A DNA stretch of 64,000 nt from Neocallimastix lanati (nom. inval.) (GCA_016946835.1 JACVTC010000093.1:355501-419500); one strand, 5' to 3'; numbered from the stretch's first letter, positions 22,270 to 36,569 are shown. Numbers and translations are program-made. The notes: generated by a model from the sequence alone, not told the origin.

Positions 22270-22899
22270 TTAAAAAGATGCCATATTAATTTCTAAACAT
22301 TTAATGTTTTCCATAATACCCTTACATAAACTTTCATCAATTTTAGCAATTTCAAAAAGTTTAGATTTATCACCAGTGTAAAGATAGTAAAGTACAACTG
22401 CAAATGATTTAAGAGATGGAATTTCAATTTCAATAATGCCTTCTTCATTATTTTTCTTAATTTCTTCGAAAAGCTTAAAGAATTGGAATGATTGTAGAGA
22501 AAGGAACATTGGATGAACCCAAAATTCTTGATATTTATCAGTACCAGTTTCATAGACACGAAGTGGAATAGCATCTTTAGTCTTCTTATTAATAACATTA
22601 TTTCCAATACTATGTAATTTTTCAATAACATATAAATATGGAGTTAATTCACCGTTGACTTCAACACCTTCTTCCATCATATTTATGTATTTATTTCTTA
22701 AGATATCATCTTTAGAAAGTTGAATTGGACATTCAATTGGAGATTGTACTGGTGAACTTAAAAGAGATTCAATTTGTTTTAATTCTTCATCTGAATAAAT
22801 GAATTGTTCATATAAGCATTCATCAATATATAAATTATTTTTTGGAGATAAAGGTGGAGAAGGTAATTGAGCATAAACTTCATTTAAAGTAGCAGACAT
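22270..22899 (-). CDS. BTB/POZ-like protein, array copy 7 (209 aa)
   Basis: Intact copy with KYINMMEEG, KDAIPLRV (shared with copy 5), EEIKKNNEEG and NIKCLEI. Two of these are Glu-to-Lys changes that lower the acidity of the C-terminal half. SLLSSPVQSPIECPIQ is closest to copy 6. Confidence 0.9.
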   Translation of the reverse strand: MSATLNEVYAQLPSPPLSPKNNLYIDECLYEQFIYSDEELKQIESLLSSPVQSPIECPIQLSKDDILRNKYINMMEEGVEVNGELTPYLYVIEKLHSIGNNVINKKTKDAIPLRVYETGTDKYQEFWVHPMFLSLQSFQFFKLFEEIKKNNEEGIIEIEIPSLKSFAVVLYYLYTGDKSKLFEIAKIDESLCKGIMENIKCLEINMASF

Positions 22900-23027
22900 T
22901 TTTATAAATAAAATTTATTACAAATTCAATAATTTTAAAAAAATTTTTTATTTAATTAATTTTTGATACTTTTAACTTTTTTTTCTTAATATGAATTTAA
23001 AAAAACTATAATTAATGAAAAAAAATT

Positions 23028-23057
23028 AAGGAAAATTTGAATATTTATATAAAATTT
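23028..23057 (-). promoter_or_regulatory. Conserved upstream TATA-like block, copy 7
   Basis: TATATAAATATTCAAATTTTCC in gene sense, about 130-155 bp before the ATG. Confidence 0.5.
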
Positions 23058-23500
23058 ATTTTTATAATTATCCCATTAATATAATTAGTATATAATATGA
23101 TTATTTAATTATTTAGCTATTTTATTTAAATTAATATATTATAGAATAATATAATCAAATAAATATAAAGTAACATAATATCCAAAAATTTTTTAGATTT
23201 ATTTATAAATTAAAATTTTTGATATTTAGTATTATTTTGATTATAATACTAAAAAACAATAATAATTATAAAAATATGAAATATATTAAAAAAGTTCTGG
23301 ACTTTACAAAAAAAAAATTTTATATATGAGAAAAAAATAATTAAAATAATAATAATTTAACTTAGGTAATTTTTATTTAAAAAAAAAAAAAATCTAGACT
23401 CTTAAATTTTAATTTAGGAACTTGGCATAATTTTAACAATATTTCATAATTCTCAATTCACAAAAAAATTTAATTTATTTTCATAATATTACGATAATTA

Positions 23501-23832
<332 letters not shown>

Positions 23833-24466
23833 AATATTATTTTAAAAAATGGATAAGATGTGATATTATACATGATTAAATTTTTTTTTTATTTTTATAA
23901 ATCCAGACTTTTTAACAATAAAAAAAATTTTTTTAAGTAAAATCTGTTATAATTAAAAAAAAAAAAACTTTAATTTTAATTATATTTAATTATCAAGTAA
24001 TGAAAAAAAATATATATTTTTTATTCTTATAATTAAATAATATCAATATTAAAATTTCAAAATATTTTCAAATATTTTTAATTATTTAATTTATTTTTAT
24101 TTTATTATTTTAATTATTAAATGAATATCTATTATATTTGTGGATCATAGTATCATACTGAATATGAGCTATTATGTATTTATATTTAATATTTAATATT
24201 TTTTTTGTTTATAATTTACTTAATAAAAGTTCATCCATGTTACTGTATATATATTAATTAAATAATATATAATACATCAATTAAATAATATATAATTATT
24301 AAGTTATATATATATTGTTATATAGAGTGTATTTTCTTATAAAAAATATCTACACTTAAAACTTAATATGATATATATATAGGGATAGTCATTATTGCTT
24401 TTATTTAATAATAAATTATAATTTTAAAATGTAATTTATTCATTTTTTTGAAATGATATTTTACAA

Positions 24467-24542
24467 TTTTTTTTTTATAGCAGCAATTATTGCAAACTTT
24501 AATCTTTATTTATTTATTCTTATATATAATACATGAATACTT
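24467..24542 (-). mobile_element. 76-bp retroposed mRNA 3' end with target duplication
   Basis: Relative to homologous spacers, 76 bp are inserted between two copies of the 13-bp sequence TGATATTTTACAA (24454-24466 and 24543-24555). On the minus strand the insert ends in an A run of 10 (T run 24467-24476) preceded about 30 nt earlier by AATAAA-type sequence (AATAAATAAATAAAG). This is the signature of target-primed reverse transcription of a severely 5'-truncated transcript. Confidence 0.65.
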
Positions 24543-25222
24543 TGATATTTTACAAGGAAATTATATTTTAAATTATTAAATCCTATTTTTTTTTTTTTTT
24601 TTTTTGGTTTTATAATAGATAATAGTAATAATAATACCATAATTTTACTATTATTCATAATAATAAATAATAATATATAATAATAATAATAAAAGGATAC
24701 TAATAGTAAAATAGGAATAATAATAACAATAATAATAATAAATTAAAATATTATTTTTAAGTAAATTTATATTATGAATAATTTTTATTATATTTTCAGT
24801 CAAATTTATAAATTATAATTAATATTGTTTTTTAATTAAATATAAAAAAAAAAATAATAATAAAAACTAGACTCTTTTTAATTTAAAAAATTTAAAAAAT
24901 TCCTACTTCATAATCGTTACACAATTTGAAATTTAATTAATAATTAAAGTTTCTTTTTACTTTTTTTAAAATTCATTTTAATTACAGAAAAAAAAAAAAA
25001 AAAAAAAGGGAAATAATTTTAACTTTTTATTAACACTTATGTAATTACACAACATATATTTAATTTTTTTTTTTAAATTCTTTTTTATTTTTTATTTCTC
25101 ATTTAATTTAATAATTTAATTTTTTAAATATATTTTATAATAAATATTATGATATGGGTATATTTACTAACTATTTATATTTATAAAATATTAGAAGATA
25201 GATAATAATAAAAATTAATACA

Positions 25223-25248
25223 TTTAATGGGTATATGGGTATATGTTT
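25223..25248 (-). promoter_or_regulatory. Conserved 3' flank element, copy 8
   Basis: ATATACCCATATACCC in gene sense; distal copy AAATATACCCATATC near 25151-25165. Confidence 0.5.
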
Positions 25249-25278
25249 ATTACTTTATATTGTAATCTTTTTAATTAT

Positions 25279-25908
25279 TTAAAAAGATGCCATATTAATT
25301 TCTAAACATTCAATGTTTTCCATAATACCCTTACATAAACTTTCATCAATTTTAGCAATTTCAAAAAGTTTAGATTTATCACCAGTGTAAAGATAGTAAA
25401 GTACAACTGCAAATGATTTAAGAGATGGAATTTCAATTTCAATAATGCCTTCTTCATTATTTTCCTTAATTTCTTCGAAAAGTTTAAAGAATTGGAATGA
25501 TTGTAAAGAAAGGAACATTGGATGAACCCAAAATTCTTGATATTTATCAGTACCAGTTTCATAGACACGAAGTGGAACAGCATCTTTAGTCTTCTTATTA
25601 ATAACATTATTTCCAATACTATGTAATTTTTCAATAACATATAAATATGAAGTTAATTCTCCATTAACTTCAACACCTTCTTCCATCATACTTATGTATT
25701 TATTTCTTAAGATATCATCTTTGGAAAATTGAACTGGACATTCAATTGGAGATTCTTCTGGTGAACTTAAAATACATTCAATTTGTTTTAATTCTTCATC
25801 TGAATAAATGAATTGTTCATATAAGCATTCATCAATATATAAATTATTTTTTGGAGATAAAGGTGGAGAAGGTAATTGAGCATAAACTTCATTTAAAGTA
25901 GCAGACAT
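25279..25908 (-). CDS. BTB/POZ-like protein, array copy 8 (209 aa)
   Basis: Intact copy with QIECILSSPEESPIEC (an extra Cys for Ser), VQFSKDDI and ELTSYLYV (Ser for Pro). The immediate 5' flank diverges from the other copies beginning about 8 bp before the ATG, then resumes similarity at the TATA-like block, so its 5' UTR may have been exchanged. Confidence 0.9.
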   Translation of the reverse strand: MSATLNEVYAQLPSPPLSPKNNLYIDECLYEQFIYSDEELKQIECILSSPEESPIECPVQFSKDDILRNKYISMMEEGVEVNGELTSYLYVIEKLHSIGNNVINKKTKDAVPLRVYETGTDKYQEFWVHPMFLSLQSFQFFKLFEEIKENNEEGIIEIEIPSLKSFAVVLYYLYTGDKSKLFEIAKIDESLCKGIMENIECLEINMASF

Positions 25909-26032
25909 TTTTATAAAAATATTTTATTATATAAATTTAATAATTATAAAAAAATAAAATTTAATTATTGATATTAAGATTTATCTTCTATTAAAACTTA
26001 AAAAAATTATTGAATTTATAAAAAAAAAATTC

Positions 26033-26062
26033 AAGGAAAATTTGAATATTTATATAAAATTT
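26033..26062 (-). promoter_or_regulatory. Conserved upstream TATA-like block, copy 8
   Basis: TATATAAATATTCAAATTTTCC in gene sense, about 125-155 bp before the ATG, retained although the sequence between it and the ATG is different. Confidence 0.5.
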
Positions 26063-26386
26063 ATTTTATAATTTTTTTTTATGAATTTATTATTATTATC
26101 TTTTAATATATATTTAATAAATAAATTAAATTTATATATGATTATTTTATTATTATATTTAAATTAATATAGTATAGTATAATATTATCAATTTAATATA
26201 AATTAAAATAATACTAACATCAAAATATTTTTATAAATTAAAATTTCTGATAATTATAATATTATAATATTAAATACAATAATAATTATAAAATTATGAA
26301 ATATATAAAAAAAATTCTGGACTTTGCAATAAAAACAAAATAATAATAATTATAAAGTTACATAAAAATATTTTTTAATATAATAA

Positions 26387-26640
<254 letters not shown>

Positions 26641-27489
26641 AATTAAATAATAAAAAAAAATCAAATGAAAGTAAAAAAAAAAAAAATTCTAGACTTGTTG
26701 GTATTTTTAATAATAAAATAAAAAAATATTATTAATTAAAATTATAAAAACAAGATGTGATGGTGATGTGATGTTATTTAAAACATTAATAATTTTTTTA
26801 AATTTTTAAATTTTAAATTCTTAAATTTCTTTTTTTCATATTAAACATATCATAAAAAGAATATTCATCATGTATACATATGTATATGGATTATACTTTC
26901 GAATATAAACTATTACGCATTTATATATAATTAATATTTATTCTTTATTTTATTTTATAAAGATAAATCTAATTCAATTAAATAATATAATTATTAAGTT
27001 TATATTATAATGAAATTCATTTGACTTTAAAATCAGAATATCCAAATATTTAAATATTGAATTGTTGTTTTTGCTTAATTAATAGTTTAGTTAATATTAT
27101 CTTAATTGTTAAAAATTTTTTTATATTAAAATATAATTTATTCATTCTTAGAAAATGATCATTTGCATGTTAATTATGTTATTGATTATTACATCTTAAT
27201 AGTTTTCAATCATTTTATTATTACTATTATTATTATTGTAATGATGATAATGATGATAATGATGATGATAATAATAAATATAGTAAATATTTCTTACTAT
27301 TATATGATTATTATTACTATTTATTATTATTTTATAACATTATTTATTAATTATTAACAATTATATTTAATATTAATAAGAAAATTCCTTATTTTTTTAT
27401 ATTTATTATTTATTATAATTATTATTTATTTTACTTTAATAAATATAATTACAACAATAATAAAAATAATAATAATGATAATAATAATA

Positions 27490-27689
27490 ATTGTTAGAAT
27501 ATGTGAAATGTATGAAAAATAAGCTTCAAATGTATTGAAACATATTGTAATATAAATAATGTATAAGCCACAATGTATTAATATAAAAGCATTTAATTTA
27601 GAATAATTAAGTGCTAGTAACTCTTTATCATAAAATATATTAATAAAATTGACATAATTATAAACCATAAATTCATAACTCTTAACAAT
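27490..27689. mobile_element. 200-bp insertion with imperfect terminal inverted repeats
   Basis: The insert lies within an AAT-rich stretch that is uninterrupted in homologous spacers. It starts ATTGTTAGAATATG and ends CATAACTCTTAACAAT, whose reverse complement is ATTGTTAAGAGTTATG, an imperfect ~14-bp terminal inverted repeat. No convincing coding frame. It may be a small MITE; the AAT context hides any target duplication. Confidence 0.45.
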
Positions 27690-28432
27690 AATAATAATAA
27701 AAATAAATGATAATAAATAAGAAATTACTGTAAATAATTATAAAATAAAAAATATTAAATAATAATTATATAATAAAAATAATAAAACTATAAATAATAT
27801 AATGATAATAATGTTAAGTAATAATAAATAAACGTTATTTATATATATATTTTTATTCATTTTATATTTATAACCTTTTTTTGTAATAATAATTAAATTA
27901 ATTCATTTTCAATATCATCAAATATTATTATTTTTTATTATTTTATTAATAATTTTTTTTTTTTTTATTTTTTTTAAATTTTTTAAAAGTCTAGATTTTT
28001 TTAATTTAATAATTATTATTATTATATTTATTATTATTAGGTATATTTACAAATATAATCATCAAAATATTAAAAATAAATAATAAATAATATAATAATA
28101 AATAATAACATAATAACATAATAATATAATAATAATATAATAATAAATAACATAATAACATAATAATAACATAATAATAAAATAATAATAATAAAAGGAT
28201 AATATAATTATAAAAGAATAAAATAATAATAAAATGATAATAATAACAATAGTAATAACTAAATTATATATTATTTATGTATATTTATAAATTATAATTT
28301 CCTATTTTTTTTTTTAATTATTAAATTAAAAAAAAACTAGACTTTTTTTTGTAAAAAATATAGTTTTTTTTAAATAATTAAAATTACTATTAGAATTAAA
28401 ATAATACTAACAAAAATATTAAAACTAAATAA

Positions 28433-28661
<229 letters not shown>

Positions 28662-29157
28662 TAGTAATAATAAATTAAAATATTATTTTTAAGTAAATTT
28701 ATATTGTATAGATTATAAATATAATTTTTATTATATAATTCAAATTTATAAATTATATTTAATATTATTTTTTTAAATTAAATATAAAAAAAAAAAAAAA
28801 AATAAAAACTAGACTCTTTTTAATTTAAAAATTTAAAAAAAATTCCTACTTTATATCGTTACACAATTAATAATTAAAGTTTCTTATTTTATTTTTCTGT
28901 ATTTACTGAATATTTTAAAATTCATTTTAATTACAGAAAAAAAAAAAAAAAAAGGGAAATAATTTTAAATTTTATTAACACTTAATGTAATTACACATCA
29001 TATATTTTATTTTTTTTAAATTCTTTTTTATTTTTATTTCTCATTTAATTTAATAACTTAAATTTAAATAAATATTATACAATAAATATATTATGAAATG
29101 GGTATTTTTTATATTTATAAAATATTAGAAGATAGATAATAATAAAAATTAAAATAT

Positions 29158-29183
29158 TTAATGGGTATATGGGTATATGTTTA
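29158..29183 (-). promoter_or_regulatory. Conserved 3' flank element, copy 9
   Basis: ATATACCCATATACCC in gene sense; distal variant AAAAATACCCATTTC near 29094-29110. Confidence 0.5.
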
Positions 29184-29212
29184 ATAATTTATATTATAAT
29201 CTTTTTAATTAT

Positions 29213-29857
29213 TTAAAAAGATGCCATATTAATTTCTAAACATTCAATGTTTTCCATAATACCCTTACATAAACTTTCATCAATTTTAGCAATTTCAAAA
29301 AGTTTAGATTTATCACCAGTGTAAAGATAGTAAAGTACAACTGCAAATGATTTAAGAGATGGAATTTCAATTTCAATAATGTCTTCTTCATTATTTTCCT
29401 TAATTTCTTCGAAAAGCTTAAAGAATTGGAATGATTGTAAAGAAAGGAACATTGGATGAACCCAAAATTCTTGATATTTATCAGTACCAGTTTCGTAGAC
29501 ACGAAGTGGAACAGCATCTTTAGTCTTCTTATTAATAACATTATTTCCAATACTATGTAATTTTTCAATAACATATAAATATGGAGTTAATTCACCGTTA
29601 ACTTCAACACCTTCTTCCATCATACTTATGTATTTGTTTCTTAAGATATCCTCTTTAGAGAGTTGAACTGGACATTCAATTGGAGATTGTACTGGTGAAC
29701 TTAAAATAGATTCAATTTGTTTTAATTCTTCATCTGAATAAATGAATTGTTCATATAAGCATTCATCAATATATAAATTATTTTTTGGAGATAAAGGTGG
29801 AGAAGGTAATTGAGCATAAGGTAATTGAGCATAAACTTCATTTAAAGTAGCAGACAT
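29213..29857 (-). CDS. BTB/POZ-like protein, array copy 9 (214 aa)
   Basis: Intact copy with one extra AQLPY unit before the degron-like motif (copy 1 has two), LSKEDI as in copy 3, and EEDIIEIEI in place of EEGIIEIEI. It is the last intact gene of the array. Confidence 0.9.
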   Translation of the reverse strand: MSATLNEVYAQLPYAQLPSPPLSPKNNLYIDECLYEQFIYSDEELKQIESILSSPVQSPIECPVQLSKEDILRNKYISMMEEGVEVNGELTPYLYVIEKLHSIGNNVINKKTKDAVPLRVYETGTDKYQEFWVHPMFLSLQSFQFFKLFEEIKENNEEDIIEIEIPSLKSFAVVLYYLYTGDKSKLFEIAKIDESLCKGIMENIECLEINMASF

Positions 29858-29986
29858 TTTTATAAATAAAATTTATTATAAATTTAATAATTTTAAAAAA
29901 ATTTTTTATTTAATTAATTTTTTGAACTTTAACTTTTTTTTCCTAATATGAATTTAAAAAATCTATAATTAATAAAAAAAAAAAAT

Positions 29987-30012
29987 ATGGAAAATTTGAA
30001 TATTTATATGAA
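29987..30012 (-). promoter_or_regulatory. Upstream TATA-like block, copy 9 (variant)
   Basis: Altered form CATATAAATATTCAAATTTT then CCAT in gene sense, about 130-155 bp before the ATG. Confidence 0.4.
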
Positions 30013-31097
<1,085 letters not shown>

Positions 31098-31122
31098 TTA
31101 ATGGGTATATAGGTATATGTTT
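31098..31122 (-). promoter_or_regulatory. 3' flank element of the array pseudogene (variant)
   Basis: ATATACCTATATACCC in gene sense: the distal half carries a C-to-T change. The more distal single element near 31020-31035 also has a changed core (TATACCGATC). Confidence 0.4.
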
Positions 31123-31152
31123 ATTAATTTATATCTTCATCTTTTTAACTAT

Positions 31153-31773
31153 TTAAAAAGAGGCCATATTAATTTCTAAACATTCAATGTTTTCCATAAT
31201 ACCCTTACATAAATTTTCATCAATTATAGCAATTTCAAAAAGTTTAGATTTATCACCAATGTAAAGATAGTAAAGAACAACTGCAAATGATTTAAGAGAT
31301 GGAATTTCAATTTCAATAATGCCTTCTTCATTATTTTCCTTAATTTCTTCGAAAAGTGTGAAGAATTGGAATGATTGTAAAGAAAGGAACATCGGATGAA
31401 CCCAAAATTCTTGATATTTATCAGTATCTGTTTCGTAGACACGAAGTGGAACTGTATCATTAGTCTTCTTATTAATTACATAATTTCTAATCCTATGTAA
31501 TTTTTCAATAACATATAAATATGGAGTTAATTCTCCATTAACTTCAACACCTTCTACTATCATATTTAGGCATTTATTTCTTAAGATATCATCTTTAGAG
31601 AGTTGAACTGGACATTCAATTGAAGATTCTACTTATGAACTTAAAATAGATTCAATTTGTTTTAATTTTTCATCTGAATAAATGTATTATTTAAAAAAAT
31701 ATTCATCAATATATAAGTTATTTTTTTTTGGAGAAGGTAATTAAGTGTAAACTTAATTTAATGTACCAGATAT
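31153..31773 (-). pseudogene. Decayed tenth copy of the BTB-like array gene
   Basis: The C-terminal 136 codons are still open (MIVEGVEVNGEL to CLEINMASF, with changes such as HRIRNYV, YETDTD, LYIGD). The N-terminal third is broken: the start ATG is ATA (31771-31773), and in-frame stops replace residues in LN*VYT*LPSP, FK*YIYSDE and ILSS*VESS. The degron-like motif is truncated to LPSP because a short segment is deleted. No TATA-like block is evident upstream. It marks the decayed right edge of the array. Confidence 0.9.
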
Positions 31774-31923
31774 ATATAAATATAAATATAATTTTTTACA
31801 TAATAAATAAAATTTTACAAAAACTTTATTTTTAATAAATTTATTAATATTTAAATTATTTTAAATAAATATATAATTATTATTTTGAAAGGAAAAATTA
31901 GTTATTTCGTATTTATAATTAAA

Positions 31924-32070
<147 letters not shown>

Positions 32071-34915
32071 TATTAAGAATTAAGTAATTAATATAACGCT
32101 TAAAAATTTTTTTATAAATTTCAATTATCAAAATTTATACTTTCAAAAAATTTAAATATATTAACTTAGTCTAGACCTAAAGTTTTTTAATGTTGAATTA
32201 AAAAAAATTCTTTTTAATAATTTATTACACCAATTATAATTGATAAATTAAAAAGATAATATTAAAAATAAATAACAAAAATGATAAATGATATGAAATT
32301 ATGACACCAAAATATTTTTTCATATATATTAAAATGTGATATTTTATAATGATAAAAGAAAATTTTTTTTTTTTTTTTTTTGGTATTACCTTAAATTAAA
32401 AAAAGTCTGGACTCCAATTATATTATTATTAAAAAAAGAAGTTTCTAATGTTCTATTTTTTGTTTTTATATCCTTTTTTAGCTATAACTATATATTATAT
32501 TTTAATAACTTTCTCATAAAAATATCAATATTTTTTATACCTTGTGATAAAGAACGCCTGGTTCAGTATCTCTTACTGGGAGAAGTTATATAATTTATTT
32601 ATGAATTTTATTAATATAATATAATTTTATTTATTTATTTATTAAATATTTGTTTATTTATTTTATAATTTAAATTTATTTAATTAATTACTAAATTTTA
32701 TAAATTCATATTGAAAATTACTAAACTAATTTTATTAATAAAAATATATTTGATTTGATATTATAATTTTAATTGAATGAATGGCAATTTGCAAAATTGC
32801 AAAATTACCAAGAATAAATATAAAGAAAAAGGTATTCTTTATATAATACTCTTTAATTATAAACTATTTTAAAATAATAAGAATTAAATATTTAGTTGAA
32901 TATTATAAAAAGTATAATATAAATAATAAAATATTTATAATAATTAGAATATATAAAAATATAATAAAAATATAATAAAAATATAATAAAAATAATTAAA
33001 ATGAAATAAAATAAAACTTAATTAGTTTATAAATTATTTACATAACATAAAATTTATGATATAAATTTTATGTTATGTAAATAATTTATATATAACCATT
33101 AATGATTCTAATATAAATATATATTTTAAAAATTTTTTAACAATTGTTGTTATTATTATATAATATTAAATATTAACTGTATTAAAATGATATAAAATTA
33201 AGCTTAGATTGTTTTTTTTTTTAAAAAAAAAAAAAAAAAAGAAAAAGAAATTATACTTATATAATAATAGTTCTTATAATAATAATAATAATAATAAAAG
33301 TAAAAAAAAAATAATAATAGAAATGTTAATATAATTATTACTATTATATTTATATTTTTTTTTATAGTTACAAATTAAAATAGTTACAAATAATATAGTC
33401 ATTAAAATGAAAAACAATTGTTTTTTATTTTAAAAAAAAAAAAAAATTGCATATTTTTCATGTTAATATTTTATAAAATTATTTTTTAATCGTGTACATT
33501 TTTTTTCTGTATAATTTTATTATTTTATTATGTTTTATTATGTATATATTATGGAATCATTCAATAATTTAAAAAATAATAGCTACAATTTAGTAATAAT
33601 ATTTAATAATAAAGTTAAAATAGTAATAATATTAATATTAAATCGAAATAATTTCCTTTTTATTAATATATTTATTTACTTACTAATTATTTCTTTTTGG
33701 AAAATATATTAATAATTTTAATTATATTTTTTTTGTATACAAGAACTTGTATCATATTTTATTTCAGTTACGTATATGAAAAGTATTATATTTTTTAAAT
33801 ATTGTATTTCTAATGATTTAATACTGAAACATTTTTAAACATGAGGGCATTAATTCAAATCATTTCGTATATAAAAAACTTTAAATTATATAAAATATAT
33901 TTTTAATATAATTAAAATTATAATATGGTTTATCAAAAATATAAAATGAAAAAGTATAAAATAAATTTGAGATTTCAAAATTGCATAATAAATTAATAAA
34001 AAAAGCTTTTAGTTACAGATAATTTAGTCATTTTTTAATATTGATAATTAGATTAATAAATTATGATAATTTTTGTATTAATGATATATCATTAATTAAA
34101 TTTAATATATTTTGTAAATTTGGAATATAATATTAATTATGTACTGTTTATATGTTATAAAAAAATTTAAAGATATAATAATTGATATTTTAATTAGTAT
34201 TTTTTATGCCATAATGATTAATTAAAAATGATAAATAATATTTTATGACATTTTAATAACAATAATCAAGTAATAAAAACAAAAGTTAATACAATTAATT
34301 ATATATTGAATATGAATTAATAATTAATTAATAGTCATTGTTATTCAAATAATACTTATCGAAATAAATATATATTGTTATTTTTATACATGTAAAAAAA
34401 AAAAAAAAAAAAAAAAAAAACTCATATCTTATCATGATTAATGATTAATATTACTAATACATACATTTCTCATTGATATTTATTAAAATTGACTTTTTTA
34501 ATTTTTTGTTAATGACAACACTCTTTTTATAATAGTTATTTTTCATTATATATATTATTAATAAAGAACAATCATTTTTGATATTTCTTTAGCATTAATT
34601 ATATTAATTAAAATATATATATATATATATATAAATTTAAATAATATTTTAATTTATTAAATTCATTTTTAATATTTATTTTATAATTTTATAGATATTA
34701 TTTTATTTAATTTTTATCTATTATATAATAAATTTTTTTATTGAAGAATTAATTTACAATAATAGGAAAGAACAACAATAATAAAAAGGAAACTGAATAC
34801 ATATTACTCTAAAGAAAAGAAAAAAGTAAATGAAAAAAGAAAAAATCAATATTAATTGAGTTTATAGCTATTTTAAAAATTTTAAATGTTTTTAAGAAAA
34901 TTATTTCTATTTCAA
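32071..34915. other. AT-rich intergenic region, no gene seen
   Basis: Short frames here are low-complexity. Isolated features: GTCTAGACC near 32169, AGTCTGGACTCC near 32405, an unusually G+C-rich ~50 bp at 32540-32592 (AAGAACGCCTGGTTCAGTAT) of unknown origin, a hairpin at 33028-33090, and an A run at 34394-34420. Confidence 0.5.
33028..33090. repeat. Near-perfect 29-bp inverted repeat (hairpin)
   Basis: The left arm (TATAAATTATTTACATAACA and on to 33056), a 5-nt loop (TGATA), then the exact reverse complement to 33090. No mismatch was seen over 29 bp. Confidence 0.85.
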
Positions 34916-35608
34916 TTAAAATAATTCCATATTAATTTCTAAATAAGTTAGCATTTCCATAAAATTATTATAGTTAAATTCATTTGATTTAGATCTTTCA
35001 AAAATTTCAGTTTTAATACCAGTGTAAAGGTAATAGAGAACAGAAGAAAATATTTTAAGTGATGAAACTTCAATTTCTATGATACCTCCAATATTGTTTT
35101 CTTTGATTTCTTCAAAAAGTCTAAAGAAAGTGAAAGATTGTAAGGAAAGATACTTTGGATGAATCCTGAATTCTTGGAAATGATTATTACCACTTTCAAA
35201 AACATGAAGAATAACTGCATCATCAGTTCTTTTATTGAAAATAGTGCTACCAACCCTATGTAATGTTTCTACTGCTTCTGAATATGACTTCATTTCACCA
35301 TTAATTTCAATGCCATTTTTTAATATATCCATGTATTTATTTCTTAAAATGTCTTCTCTGGAAGGTTGATATTGATTTTTAATTGGGCAACCAATTAAAG
35401 CTTCGATTTTCATTATTTCGTCATCAGAATAGATAAACTTTTCAGAATTAAGGAATTCTTCAAAAAAGCGCTCATTTTCACTAGCTTCATCATTATAAAA
35501 ATCAAATTTATTATATAAATTAACTTCGTCGACTTCTTTACATAATTTAGATGGTGATAATGGTGGTGATGGTAATTGTGTTAAAATATCTTCAGCATTA
35601 CTAGCCAT
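34916..35608 (-). CDS. Diverged BTB/POZ-like paralogue (230 aa)
   Basis: Same architecture as the array genes but clearly older: TQLPSPPLSPSK at residues about 10-21, a longer acidic insert (about residues 25-60, NKFDFYNDEASENERFFEEF), IYSDDEIMKIEALIGCP, then LRNKYMDILKNGIEINGEM, NKRTDDAVILHVFESG and a BTB-like region with EFRIHPKYLSLQSFTFFRLF and YYLYTG. The C-terminus is EINMELF. It has an intact single exon. Neither the TATA-like block nor the ATATACCC element was found in its flanks, unlike most other members, so it may be regulated differently. Confidence 0.85.
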   Translation of the reverse strand: MASNAEDILTQLPSPPLSPSKLCKEVDEVNLYNKFDFYNDEASENERFFEEFLNSEKFIYSDDEIMKIEALIGCPIKNQYQPSREDILRNKYMDILKNGIEINGEMKSYSEAVETLHRVGSTIFNKRTDDAVILHVFESGNNHFQEFRIHPKYLSLQSFTFFRLFEEIKENNIGGIIEIEVSSLKIFSSVLYYLYTGIKTEIFERSKSNEFNYNNFMEMLTYLEINMELF

Positions 35609-35811
35609 TTTTTATTTAATTTTTTTTTAATAAAAAAAAATTGTTTTTAGTTATAAAACTATAAACTCTTAATTTTTATTATATGGATTATATTATTTAT
35701 TTAAATAATATAATATAAATTAGAATTTATTATTTAAAGTTTATGAAAAAAAAAAAAAATTTGTTTTTTGAATTTTTTAAAAGAAATTCTATTTATTTAT
35801 ATATATATATG

Positions 35812-35882
<71 letters not shown>

Positions 35883-36032
35883 TATTATTATTATTATTTT
35901 TTTCAATAAAAAAATATTTAATTGAAAAATTAAAGCAATAATATCATAATATATAACAATTTATGGTAATATATTGTTCAATATAATTTTACAAATTATT
36001 CAATATATATTATACTACTTATAATACACATA

Positions 36033-36071
<39 letters not shown>

Positions 36072-36569
36072 ATAAAAACAAGATAGTGAATTTTTATTAT
36101 TAGAATTATTATAAATATTATATAGTGTGATGATATTTATGATCTTTATTAGAATTTACTTTTGAATATAATGTTATATTTTAAAAGGTTGATTTTATTT
36201 TATAATAATTATAATAATTATGATAATAATAATTAAATATATAATAAAAAGCAAAGATGATTAAATATGAAACAAGAAGTATCAATAATAATGAAGCTAT
36301 TATAAAAAATAATAAATAATAGATAATTAAAATATATAAAATATATATTAATGATAAAATAACCCTAATCATTAATTTATTTATTTTTTTTTTTTTTTTT
36401 TAAATAAATCTAGATTTTTTTTTAAAAAAATAATTATTTTCAAAATGATATTCCTTATGATCAACAATACTAATTAACATTTTTTTGGAATAATTTATTA
36501 GAAATCTATTAAAAATAAAATAAATAGTAGAATATGAATATAAAGTACAGATTGAATAAAATAAAATAA

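Noticed and set aside
27426-27668. 80-residue minus-strand frame in the 27.5-kb insertion
   Set aside because: It starts in the insert and ends in an AAT-derived Ile run; no domain, and the insert is non-coding-like otherwise.
32336-32593. 85-residue plus-strand frame
   Set aside because: Mostly Phe/Ile from A/T runs; only its last ~18 codons are unusual in composition, and no family was recognised.
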